This document shows positions 1 to 6,782 of a DNA stretch of 20,831 bases, piece after piece (the first letter of the stretch is position 1; each line of letters begins with the position of its first letter). The stretch lies in the NCBI GenBank assembly GCA_036782915.1, contig DAIPYE010000038.1, forward strand, positions 1-20,831, in the 5' to 3' direction. The translations under genes and the position numbers were made by a program. This DNA comes from JAEUSI01 sp036782915 (GTDB lineage: Bacteria; Bacteroidota; Ignavibacteria; Tepidaquicellales; Tepidaquicellaceae). The notes below the pieces were generated by a model, which was given only the letters and a program-made list of their open reading frames with translations, did no database searches and was not told the DNA's origin.

Positions 1-1
1 C

Positions 2-190
2 GAATTCAAATTATTTAAACTAACCGGATTTTTCGCATGGCTAGCCTGGCTGCTGGTTCATTTGTTTTATCAGGTAGGTTTCAAAAATAAAGTTTCAATA
101 CTTTTAACATGGATGTGGAGTTATTTTACTTTTGGAGCGGGTGCAAGAGTAATACAGGAACCGATACATTCGGAGAAAGGAAAAAAATAA
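2..190 (+). CDS. Type II NADH dehydrogenase (NDH-2), C-terminal fragment
   Basis: This is a 62-codon open frame entering from the left edge and ending in TAA at 188-190. It reads LTGFFAWLAWLLVHLFYQVG and continues with FKNKVSILLTWMWSYFTFGAGARVI. This is the hallmark C-terminal amphipathic, membrane-anchoring segment of FAD-dependent NDH-2 enzymes, which pass electrons from NADH to quinone without pumping protons. The FAD and NADH Rossmann domains lie outside the window, so the call rests on this tail alone. The downstream YCII gene starts 3 bp after the stop, so the two are probably co-transcribed. Confidence 0.72.
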   Translation, partial: EFKLFKLTGFFAWLAWLLVHLFYQVGFKNKVSILLTWMWSYFTFGAGARVIQEPIHSEKGKK

Positions 191-193
191 ATT

Positions 194-523
194 ATGGAAA
201 ATAAAATTTCCACTAAACAAAGATTCTGTTATATTCTCAGACTTTATCCTGAATATTTTGAACTGGATGGCTGGACAGATGAAGCAGGTGAAATTGTCGG
301 GAGGCATTTCAACTATCTGAAGAAGCTTTCAGAAGACGGAATTCTTATCCTTGCCGGGAGAACCCTTAACGAACCGATGACAGAAGAAGACTTTGGAATT
401 GCAATACTTGAGACAGATTCTAAGGAAGAAGCTCAGAATATTATGGACAATGATCCGGCTGTTGTCGGCCGGGTAATGTATGCGAAATTTTATGATTTTT
501 CGCTGGCGCTTATGAGGAAATAA
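194..523 (+). CDS. YCII-domain (YciI-like) protein
   Basis: A 109-residue protein matching the YCII fold, a small ferredoxin-like dimeric domain of about 90-110 residues. The usual sequence landmarks are present: an N-terminal strand FCYILRL, the conserved His in VGRHFNYL (His38), the GILILAGRT strand-turn, an Asp-containing FGIAILE strand, and the helix around EEAQNIMDNDPAV, which ends in the family's Asp-Pro turn. YCII proteins are thought to be enzymatic or ligand-binding through a His/Asp pair, but most have no proven reaction and none can be assigned here. The ATG lies 3 bp after the NDH-2 stop, so translational coupling is likely; no strong Shine-Dalgarno is visible apart from the purine-rich run gagaaaggaaaa upstream. 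Confidence 0.8.
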   Translation: MENKISTKQRFCYILRLYPEYFELDGWTDEAGEIVGRHFNYLKKLSEDGILILAGRTLNEPMTEEDFGIAILETDSKEEAQNIMDNDPAVVGRVMYAKFYDFSLALMRK

Positions 524-526
524 ACC

Positions 527-581
527 GAGAAGACACACTGAAGAAGACACCCTGAAGAAGATATACTGAAGATGATACCTT
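527..581 (+). repeat. 14-bp tandem repeat (two-heptamer unit), four copies
   Basis: Units begin at 527 (13 bp), 540, 554 and 568: gagaagacacact, gaagaagacaccct, gaagaagatatact, gaagatgatacctt. The array starts 4 bp after the YCII stop codon and fills most of the 110-bp gap before the next gene. Each unit can be read as two 7-bp halves, which matches the heptamer period seen in the other intergenic arrays of this window. No coding frame runs through it, and it forms no obvious hairpin. Confidence 0.8.
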
Positions 582-633
582 AAAACTGATGATTCTTTAT
601 TTTTAAAATACAATTTTAATTTAAAACCATATT

Positions 634-957
634 ATGTCAGATGAAAATTACATGGCTCCTTTAGTAAAAATACTTCATCAGTTAAAAGAAAAAGGTTATA
701 CTGCGGATTTTCTTCTCACGAATGAAGGCATACTTTCAAAAACTACAAATGAAGTTTTCAAACCGGAAGATCTGATAATTGAAAAAGTATACAGATTTGA
801 AGGAAATTCGAACCCTGATGATATGGCAGTTATGTATGCTATTAATGCCGGTTCAGGCACGAAAGGTGTTATTATTGATGCTTATGGAACTTATGAAAAT
901 GAAAATTTGACAGAATTTTTGAAAAATGTGAAGATAATTGAAAACAATTCACAATAA
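634..957 (+). CDS. Small Bacteroidota-type protein often labelled PRPP synthetase
   Basis: A 107-residue acidic protein. It has the signature of a small family common in Bacteroidota that databases often call phosphoribosylpyrophosphate synthetase: an N-terminal LKEKGYTADF, then VYRFEGNSNPDDMAVMYAI, then KGVIIDAYGTY. It is far too short to be a real PRPP synthetase (about 310 residues) and lacks that enzyme's PRPP-binding loop, so the database name should not be taken as a function. No signal peptide or membrane segment is seen. The frame ends at 957, only 4 bp from the stop of the convergent dinB gene. True role unknown. Confidence 0.75.
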   Translation: MSDENYMAPLVKILHQLKEKGYTADFLLTNEGILSKTTNEVFKPEDLIIEKVYRFEGNSNPDDMAVMYAINAGSGTKGVIIDAYGTYENENLTEFLKNVKIIENNSQ

Positions 958-961
958 AAAT

Positions 962-2149
962 TCAGTGTTCGATCCCGACCCGTATAATTCCCTCTCCGTA
1001 TTTTGATTTTATTTTATCGAGCGCATTGTAAGGCAGAGCGATACTGTCTTCAAAAAGATTTAAATTCACTTCTTTCAGATCATTATGCAGATCATAAACT
1101 CCCATTCCGAACTGCCGTGCTTTGAGCTTTGAAGTTGGCTTAAAAAGTGTCTGGTATATCTTCATCGCTGTATCAAAAATTCCCCTGTCATCATTTGTAT
1201 AGCTTGTGAGTCGCACTATGTCAGAGTCATATTTTAAATTCTCAAACCTGACAGAAAGATGCAGATACCCGGCGACAAGTTCCTTTGAACGGAGCTTTCT
1301 GCTGATATACTCTCCGATACGTCTGATCTCTTTCGTTACATCTTCGGTTTTGTATATCGGCTCCGACATTGTGTGATAATGATTCAGTGATTTCTCTTTT
1401 TTGGTTTTACGCACTATCTCTGAAGTGTCCTCTCCGCGCGCAAGCATTCTGAATATTACACCGTTAATTCCAAATTCCTTTCTCATCGATGACCGTGAAC
1501 TTTGGGCAAGATCACCGATTGTATTCACTCCCATTGCAGCCATGCGGAGACTGTTGCGTCTGCCGATTCCCCAGAGTTTATCGGCATGCATCGAATAAAT
1601 TTTTTCTTCCTTGTTCTCCTGAGTTACAACAGAAAGTCCGTCGGGTTTTCTGAGCTTCGTTGCAAGTTTAGCAAAGGTTTTATTGTATGAGATTCCCATC
1701 GAAGCAGTGAGATTTTCAATTTCACGGATCTTTCTTTTAATTTCAGATGCTACTTTGCCTGCCTCATAAAAATTTTTCGCAACAGGCGATAGGTCGGCAA
1801 AACATTCATCCACACTATACTGCTCTATACATTCTTCCGGGACAAATTCCTTCAGAGCACTGAGAAGATTAATTGTGATTGCTTCATACTTCGGACCGTA
1901 ACAGGGAAGTGAGATCAGTTCCGGACAGATCTTTCTTGCTTCCATTACAGACATTCCCGTATCCACGCCTCTTGCCCGCGCTTCATAAGATGCTGTCATT
2001 ACAATTCCTTTTCCGCCGCCCATTCCCCCGACTGACACAGGCTTGCCGCGCAGTTTCGGATTGTCGCGCTGCTCCACCTGCGCATAAAAAGCGTCGAAAT
2101 CCATATGAACAAAGAATCTGTTTCGATGCTCTGAAATCTTGCAATTCAT
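962..2149 (-). CDS. dinB: DNA polymerase IV (Y-family translesion polymerase)
   Basis: This encodes an error-prone Y-family polymerase that copies past damaged template bases. Key motifs from the chosen start are VHMDFDAFYAQVE (metal-binding Asp17), TASYEARARGV, and YSVDECFADLS with the catalytic Asp114-Glu115 pair. Next comes the thumb helix-hairpin-helix region with KLRKPDGLSVV and LWGIGRR, and then the little-finger domain. Near the C-terminus, VNLNLFED resembles a beta-clamp binding motif of the QLxLF type. I place the start at the ATG at 2149, which gives 395 residues with the HMDFDAF motif near the N-terminus as in other DinB proteins. The frame stays open to an ATG at 2263, but the extra 38 residues have no family match. 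The gene stands alone and converges with the upstream + gene. No LexA-type SOS box was recognised. Confidence 0.93.
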   Translation of the reverse strand: MNCKISEHRNRFFVHMDFDAFYAQVEQRDNPKLRGKPVSVGGMGGGKGIVMTASYEARARGVDTGMSVMEARKICPELISLPCYGPKYEAITINLLSALKEFVPEECIEQYSVDECFADLSPVAKNFYEAGKVASEIKRKIREIENLTASMGISYNKTFAKLATKLRKPDGLSVVTQENKEEKIYSMHADKLWGIGRRNSLRMAAMGVNTIGDLAQSSRSSMRKEFGINGVIFRMLARGEDTSEIVRKTKKEKSLNHYHTMSEPIYKTEDVTKEIRRIGEYISRKLRSKELVAGYLHLSVRFENLKYDSDIVRLTSYTNDDRGIFDTAMKIYQTLFKPTSKLKARQFGMGVYDLHNDLKEVNLNLFEDSIALPYNALDKIKSKYGEGIIRVGIEH

Positions 2150-2290
2150 ATCCTTTATATGCGGAAATGAATACAGCGGCATAATACGGACACGCTTAAA
2201 AAGATCGTGAAAATTGTTTCCTTCACGGGGAATAAAAAATTCTGAGCTTATAATAGTTTGCATACCATAATAATTTAAGGTAAAATACGA

Positions 2291-2318
2291 AATTAATAAT
2301 TAAAAATTAATAATTAAA
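2291..2318 (-). repeat. AT-only heptamer tandem array upstream of dinB
   Basis: Four 7-mers in the order aattaat, aattaaa, aattaat, aattaaa, that is a 14-bp unit repeated exactly. The array lies upstream of dinB in its probable leader or promoter region. The sequence is low-complexity, so simple AT bias must be considered, but the exact 14-bp repetition is clear. Confidence 0.7.
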
Positions 2319-2384
2319 AAATTACAGTTGCGTAACACGATTTAGTTTCAGAATTGCTTGTTGTAAATGAGAATGGAAGTTACA

Positions 2385-2404
2385 GAAATAATAATTATTA
2401 TTTC
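2385..2404. repeat. Perfect 20-bp AT-rich palindrome
   Basis: Bases 2385-2404 (gaaataataa followed by its exact complement) are identical to their own reverse complement. The palindrome lies 29 bp beyond the toxin stop codon, where a transcript end is expected. There is no GC in the stem core and no U-tract, so it would be a poor intrinsic terminator. It could equally be a protein-binding site or chance in AT-rich DNA. Confidence 0.45.
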
Positions 2405-2433
2405 GAATAAGGAAAAAATCTATTCAAAGAGGA

Positions 2434-2700
2434 TTATGGAAAATATTTGTAAATATCTTTTCTGTGCAGAAATCTAATCAAACTTACTTCTTTGTTAATA
2501 ATTACTATTCCAATTCTATAGTCACCTATTCTTATTCGGTAATAATTGTTCTTTGCAGACAATTTTTTCAGTTTTGGAATTTCAGAAACAGAATTTACAT
2601 CATTGAGATTAGAAATTATTTTTTGAAGGTTAATAAGAAGAGTTTTATCTTTTATTCTGTCAATATCTTTCAGAAAGGTTTTTTCAGCATGAATTACCAT
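2434..2700 (-). CDS. RelE/ParE-family toxin (type II toxin-antitoxin)
   Basis: An 88-residue basic protein with the RelE fold's sequence pattern: an N-terminal strand MVIHAEKTF, two helices, then the core KLKKLSAKNNYYRIRIGDYR and the strand IGIVIINKEVSLIRFLHRKD with the terminal IYKYFP. The GDYRIG turn and the FxHRkDIY ending are hallmarks of RelE/StbE-type mRNA interferases, which cut mRNA on the ribosome. Conserved basic residues (Arg55, Arg57, Arg62, His79, Arg80) are candidates for the catalytic surface. It follows an antitoxin-like gene on the same strand with a 10-bp gap, the usual antitoxin-first order. Activity is inferred from family membership only. Confidence 0.85.
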   Translation of the reverse strand: MVIHAEKTFLKDIDRIKDKTLLINLQKIISNLNDVNSVSEIPKLKKLSAKNNYYRIRIGDYRIGIVIINKEVSLIRFLHRKDIYKYFP

Positions 2701-2710
2701 TTATAAAAAT

Positions 2711-2910
2711 TTATTCTGATGAATTTATTTTTTTATCCATTACTTTCATTAATTCATCATAACTCACATAATCCTTTTTATCGCCTTCTTCAATAGCCTT
2801 CATAANNNNNNNNNNGCATTCAGCAATTCATTTTCAATTAAATCAGGTCTCGATTCAAGAACTTCGGTTATTGCTTCTTTAAACAGGTTTTTCATTTCAG
2901 GGTTTGTCAT
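2711..2910 (-). CDS. Antitoxin partner of the RelE-type toxin, interrupted by an N gap
   Basis: ATG at 2908-2910 starts MTNPEMKNLFKEAITEVLES and continues RPDLIENELLNA up to the N run. After the gap, frame continues as MKAIEEGDKKDYVSYDEL, then MKVMDKKINSSE, and a TAA at 2711-2713. The AIEEG-x(5-6)-VSYDEL pattern is typical of small antitoxins paired with RelE toxins. Both halves read well, but they are in different frames across exactly 10 Ns. The true gap length must therefore be 2 modulo 3 (2, 5, 8, 11 and so on). I treat this as an assembly artefact, not a broken gene. The antitoxin probably also represses its own operon, but no operator was identified. Confidence 0.65.
2806..2815. other. 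Assembly gap (10 N) inside the antitoxin gene
   Basis: Ten ambiguous bases mark a scaffold join of arbitrary size. The coding frames on both sides require a true length of 2 modulo 3. Confidence 0.95.
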
Positions 2911-2975
2911 TTTAAATCCTTTTATTTTTTTTTAAAATATTTATAAATATGTTTTATGTCAATGTTAATTTTATA

Positions 2976-3009
2976 AAATAAAAAAGCCGACGATAAATAT
3001 CACCGGCTT
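2976..3009 (-). terminator. Rho-independent terminator after the EcsC-family gene
   Basis: Read on the minus strand, an 11-bp stem (AAGCCGGTGAT pairing with ATCGTCGGCTT, two G-U pairs) encloses a 4-nt loop and runs straight into a T-rich tract (TTTTTTATTTTAT). It lies about 114 bp beyond the stop of the EcsC-family gene and upstream of the antitoxin start, so it separates the two minus-strand transcripts. Confidence 0.8.
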
Positions 3010-3122
3010 AAAAGTAATTTAACAGCAGTTAAAGAGACTTAAAAATAAATAATAAGCTTTTATTCATTGGATATTTGCGTCGGTTTAAATATCAACCCGG
3101 TTGATTAAGATTTTGAATCTCT

Positions 3123-3902
3123 TCACAAACCTTTGTAGATCTCTTCTATTTCTTCTTTCCCGTATTTATTTTCAAGCTGCATGACAGTGAAATGACCTTC
3201 CGCCATTCGCTGAAAATGATTCATAAAAACCAGATTTATTGCACCGCCGGAGGCAGCGCCGATAACAGGAACTGACTTTGCAGCAGCTCCTTCTGAAACT
3301 ATTATTCCAAAACGCGAAGCTACCTTTGAGATAAAATTTACAATTGCCGGCGCGCTTTCCTTTGCAAATCCCTTTTGAAGAATATATTTATTCGCTTCCG
3401 TAACTGCCTGAGCCAGAGCTCCTCTTGTAATGTAATATGCGCTGTCGGAAAAATCATCTCTTTTTGAATTTCCTCCGAGAGCGAAAACTTCAAGGCATGC
3501 AAGCTGTGTTTCAGGTTCATTTATGTCAAAGCCCTTGCTCCTTGCAATGTCAGCAATTGAACGAAGCATAATAGAAGTTGTAACAGGCAATTCAATTGCC
3601 AGCGCCGGTAATCCGAAAAATCCGCCTGCTGTACCTGTACCGGCAACAAGAATTTTATGCATCAAATTATTTGGCTTCGAATTACTGCCGGATTCCATTT
3701 TGGAAACCAGCATTTTCAAAGATTTCATTAATACTTTCTTTGCCAGAGTGCCTGCGCTTTCCTGAAATTTATCAGGCAGCAATGCGTATATCCTTTCTAT
3801 TGGTTTTCCAATTATATTCGACAGCTCCATTAAGAATGCGGGATTTTCGAGTAATTTTTTTGCTTCCTTTAATTGAGCCATTTCATTATTTGTCAGTTCC
3901 AT
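3123..3902 (-). CDS. EcsC-family protein
   Basis: A 259-residue protein with the EcsC (PF12787-type) pattern. A Gly/Ala-rich stretch around residues 84-104 (ILVAGTGTAGGFFGLPALA) is followed by ELPVTTSIMLRSIADIARSKG and DINEPETQLACLEVFALGG. The C-terminal part holds a second Gly/Ala-rich helix near VPVIGAASGGAINLVFMNHF. The family is named after a protein of the Bacillus subtilis ecs ABC-transporter operon. Its biochemical role is unknown and no transporter gene is adjacent here. No cleavable signal peptide is seen; the hydrophobic stretches suggest membrane association. It diverges from the E1 gene across 166 bp of AT-rich DNA that probably holds promoters for both. Confidence 0.82.
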   Translation of the reverse strand: MELTNNEMAQLKEAKKLLENPAFLMELSNIIGKPIERIYALLPDKFQESAGTLAKKVLMKSLKMLVSKMESGSNSKPNNLMHKILVAGTGTAGGFFGLPALAIELPVTTSIMLRSIADIARSKGFDINEPETQLACLEVFALGGNSKRDDFSDSAYYITRGALAQAVTEANKYILQKGFAKESAPAIVNFISKVASRFGIIVSEGAAAKSVPVIGAASGGAINLVFMNHFQRMAEGHFTVMQLENKYGKEEIEEIYKGL

Positions 3903-4068
3903 ATAAATGATTGTTAATATTTATTTAATGTGAGGTCTTACTTTTAAATTAATGTAAATTTCTGAAAACTTAATGGTAAAAAAAGCAAAAATAAACTTAA
4001 ATATACATTTTGCATTGTATAAAAAAGTATAGTTTCTATTTTACAGTTATTCCTAATTACAAAACTAA

Positions 4069-6114
4069 ATGATCGATAAAGAAATTTTACTCAAAGCTTA
4101 TTCAACGATGTGTACATCAAGAAGAATGTCCGATATTTATGATGAGAATCGCCAGATTTGCAAATATGTTCATTCCACTTCCTGCGGTCATGAAGCGATT
4201 CAGCTTGCAGTCGGAATGCAGTTAAAAGAATATGATTATCTCAGTCCATACTACCGTGATGAATCTATACTTCTGGGAATGGGACTTGAACCTTATGAAC
4301 TCATGCTGCAACTTCTGGCAAAGAAAGATGATCCTTTTTCAGGAGGGCGATCTTATTACGGTCATCCGTCTTTGAAACGCAAAGGATTTCCGAAAATCCC
4401 TCATCAGTCCAGCGCAACAGGTATGCAGGCAATTCCGGCAACAGGTATGGCTCACGGAATTTCTTATCTTGAATCAATGAATCTTTTAAATTCAGATGAA
4501 AATCCTGTTGTAGTTTGTTCGCTTGGTGACGGATCAGTTACTGAAGGTGAAGTTTCAGAAGCATTTCAGATGGCAGTGCTTAAAATGCTTCCGATAATTT
4601 ATCTTGTTCAGGATAATGAATGGGCGATCTCAGCATTCAAAACTGAAATGAGGGCAATGGATGCATATGAATTTGCAGCAGGTTTTAAGGGAATGAAAAG
4701 AATGAAAATTAACGGTTCTGATTTTCCTGTGTGCTATAATAAATTTGCTGAAGCTCTGGAATTTGTAAGGACAAAAAGAAAACCTGTTTTGATTCATGCA
4801 TCTGTTCCTCTTCTTGGTCATCATACATCCGGGGTAAGAAATGAATGGTACAGAGATGATTTTACCGTTCATGAACAAAATGATCCTTTGCCGAAATTAA
4901 AAAAAGTTTTATCAGATGCCGGGGCTAAAGATTCTGAACTGGATGAAATTGAAAAAAAAGCTAAATCAATTGCAGAGGAGAGTTTTCAAAGAGCTGTTAA
5001 AGCTGAAGAACCGGAACTTAGTTCATTGCACTTACATGAATTTGCGCCGACTCCGGTGACAGAAGAACTTGGTGTTCGCGAGCCGGCGGGTAGAGAGCCA
5101 GTGATAATGGTAGATGCGGGGCTTTTTGCAGTAAATGAAATTTTGAAAAAACATCCCGAGGCAATTTTATACGGCCAGGATGTTGGAAAAAGATTAGGCG
5201 GAGTTTTCAGGGAAGCAGCTACACTTGCTCAGAAATACGGTGATAACAGAGTTTTTAATACTCCGATACAGGAAGCATATATAGTTGGATCCACTGCAGG
5301 TATGAGTGCTGTGGGTGTAAAACCAATTGTTGAAATTCAGTTCGCTGATTATGCATGGGCTGGAATTAATCAACTGGTTGTAGAGCTTTCCAAATCATGT
5401 TATCTTTCAATGGGAAAATATCCCGTCGCATCTGTTATAAGAATTCCCTGCGGCAGCTATGGTTCGGGCGGACCTTATCATTCTGATTGTATAGAATCAA
5501 GTTTACTTCCCCTGAGAGGAATTAAAATTGCTTTTCCAAGTAATGCAGCTGACATGAAAGGTCTGATGAAGTCTGCATTTTATGATCCTAATCCCGTGAT
5601 AAAATTTGAACATGAAGGTTTATACTGGAGCAAGGTTCCCGGAACAGAAGCTGCAAAAAGTCCGGAACCGGATGAAGATTATATAATTCCATTTGGAAAA
5701 GGAAGGATAGTTCAGAAAGCAAATGAAGAAAAAATTAATAACGGAGAATCTCTTTCAGTCATTACATACGGAATGGGAGTTCACTGGGCATTGAATGCTT
5801 CAAAGAATTTTCCCGGTCAGATTGAAATTGTGGATCTGAGAACTTTAAATCCGCTGGATGAAGAAATGATATATGAATCAGTCAAAAAACACGGTAAGTG
5901 TATAGTAATTACAGAGGAAAAAGTTTTGAATTCATTTGCAGAAAGTTTAGCCGGACGAATTTCTAAACATTGTTTTACATATCTTGATGCTCCTGTGGAA
6001 GTAATCGGTTCGGTAAATATGCCTGCTATTCCTTTAAATACAAGACTTGAAAAAGAAATGCTTCCGAATGCGGAGAAAGTTTCGAAGGTAATGGAAAGAG
6101 TTTTAAGCTGGTGA
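4069..6114 (+). CDS. Fused E1 alpha/beta thiamine-dependent 2-oxoacid dehydrogenase
   Basis: The 681 residues join both E1 subunits of a 2-oxoacid dehydrogenase complex. Residues about 1-320 are the alpha part: the thiamine diphosphate motif starts at GDGSVTEGE (Gly153-Gly155) and ends at QDNEW (Asn183), with GHHTSGVRNEWYRDD (250-264) at the position of the E1-alpha His loop. Residues about 342-681 are the beta part: LYGQDVG, then NTPIQEAYIVGSTAG with the cofactor-activating Glu402, then the GGPYHSD loop and a C-terminal transketolase-like domain. Such fusions occur in Bacteroidota and are usually assigned to branched-chain 2-oxoacid or pyruvate oxidation. Substrate cannot be read from sequence. 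No E2 or E3 gene is nearby, so the partners must be encoded elsewhere. A monocistronic + unit is likely. Confidence 0.88.
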   Translation: MIDKEILLKAYSTMCTSRRMSDIYDENRQICKYVHSTSCGHEAIQLAVGMQLKEYDYLSPYYRDESILLGMGLEPYELMLQLLAKKDDPFSGGRSYYGHPSLKRKGFPKIPHQSSATGMQAIPATGMAHGISYLESMNLLNSDENPVVVCSLGDGSVTEGEVSEAFQMAVLKMLPIIYLVQDNEWAISAFKTEMRAMDAYEFAAGFKGMKRMKINGSDFPVCYNKFAEALEFVRTKRKPVLIHASVPLLGHHTSGVRNEWYRDDFTVHEQNDPLPKLKKVLSDAGAKDSELDEIEKKAKSIAEESFQRAVKAEEPELSSLHLHEFAPTPVTEELGVREPAGREPVIMVDAGLFAVNEILKKHPEAILYGQDVGKRLGGVFREAATLAQKYGDNRVFNTPIQEAYIVGSTAGMSAVGVKPIVEIQFADYAWAGINQLVVELSKSCYLSMGKYPVASVIRIPCGSYGSGGPYHSDCIESSLLPLRGIKIAFPSNAADMKGLMKSAFYDPNPVIKFEHEGLYWSKVPGTEAAKSPEPDEDYIIPFGKGRIVQKANEEKINNGESLSVITYGMGVHWALNASKNFPGQIEIVDLRTLNPLDEEMIYESVKKHGKCIVITEEKVLNSFAESLAGRISKHCFTYLDAPVEVIGSVNMPAIPLNTRLEKEMLPNAEKVSKVMERVLSW

Positions 6115-6146
6115 TGATCTGAAGAGAGTTTTTAAATATGAAAAGT

Positions 6147-6743
6147 TTACAAAACAAATTCATATCCCACACAGATCATCGGTTTAAGCGAATCATCTTC
6201 AGAAACTTTATAAACAGATTTTACTTTTTCCAGATCATCCATTTCACAGGATCCGCGGATACTCCATGTAACGAACTTATTTTCTCTGAAACTGATTAAC
6301 TGATCTTTTACAGGTTCTATTGATAACTGCCAGTGTCTTCCTATCTCTTTCATTCCGATATGTTCATAAAATTTCTGTGAATCAGGATCCTGAGTATACC
6401 AGATACTTTTATTAATATTGAATTTTTCATTCATGATTTTGTGTAATTGCGCAATAAGATTCGTTCCCGTCTTTTTATTTCTGTGCTTTCTTTGAACTCC
6501 GAAATCCCAGACAAAAGCTGTATCTTTTTCCTTACACACATCCGAATTAATTTCTGCAACTAAAAAGCCTGTAATTTTACCTTCGGAACAGGCAACTAAA
6601 TCTATAACCTCTTTTTCATAAACAATTTTTTTATGAATCACTGTCCACCAGGCATATGAATCTACCATTACACCTGCATGAATATCAAGCCATTTGGATT
6701 CATCTTCAGGTTTGTATTCCCTTATGATTATATTTTCGTTCAT
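6147..6743 (-). CDS. GNAT-family N-acetyltransferase
   Basis: A 198-residue protein beginning IIIREYKPEDESKW, a typical GNAT first strand and helix. Motif A is FVWDFGVQRKHRNKKTGTNL (residues 77-96). The acetyl-CoA pyrophosphate loop has the form R-N-K-K-T-G-T, so the usual first loop Gly is replaced by Lys while the later Gly is kept. A later strand-helix YTQDPDSQKFYEHIGMKEIG is the standard motif B region with its conserved Tyr. The last 45 residues form an extension without a recognised domain. The substrate is unknown. It lies 39 bp downstream of the TPR lipoprotein gene on the same strand and may be its operon partner; it is convergent with the E1 gene across 32 bp. Confidence 0.8.
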   Translation of the reverse strand: MNENIIIREYKPEDESKWLDIHAGVMVDSYAWWTVIHKKIVYEKEVIDLVACSEGKITGFLVAEINSDVCKEKDTAFVWDFGVQRKHRNKKTGTNLIAQLHKIMNEKFNINKSIWYTQDPDSQKFYEHIGMKEIGRHWQLSIEPVKDQLISFRENKFVTWSIRGSCEMDDLEKVKSVYKVSEDDSLKPMICVGYEFVL

Positions 6744-6782
6744 CAGATTATTTTATTCAAAAGAAATAAATCGGATATTGAT

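Noticed and set aside
634..957. Genuine PRPP synthetase
   Set aside because: It is a third of the required length and has no PRPP loop; the usual database label is misleading.
1401..2184. Plus-strand open frames across dinB
   Set aside because: They are shadows of the dinB coding strand with no family features.
2150..2263. N-terminal extension of dinB
   Set aside because: The 38 extra residues match nothing in the family and no ribosome binding site supports the ATG at 2263.
4008..4035. Promoter for the E1 gene (TTGCAT and TATAGT)
   Set aside because: The two boxes are only 12 bp apart, and the Bacteroidota-type TTTG/TAnnTTTG pattern is not matched either. A promoter is likely in the region but its position cannot be named.
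6113..6180. Terminator formed by GATGATCT and AGATCATC between the E1 and GNAT genes
   Set aside because: The arms are only 8 bp with a 52-nt loop, and the second arm lies inside the GNAT coding region.
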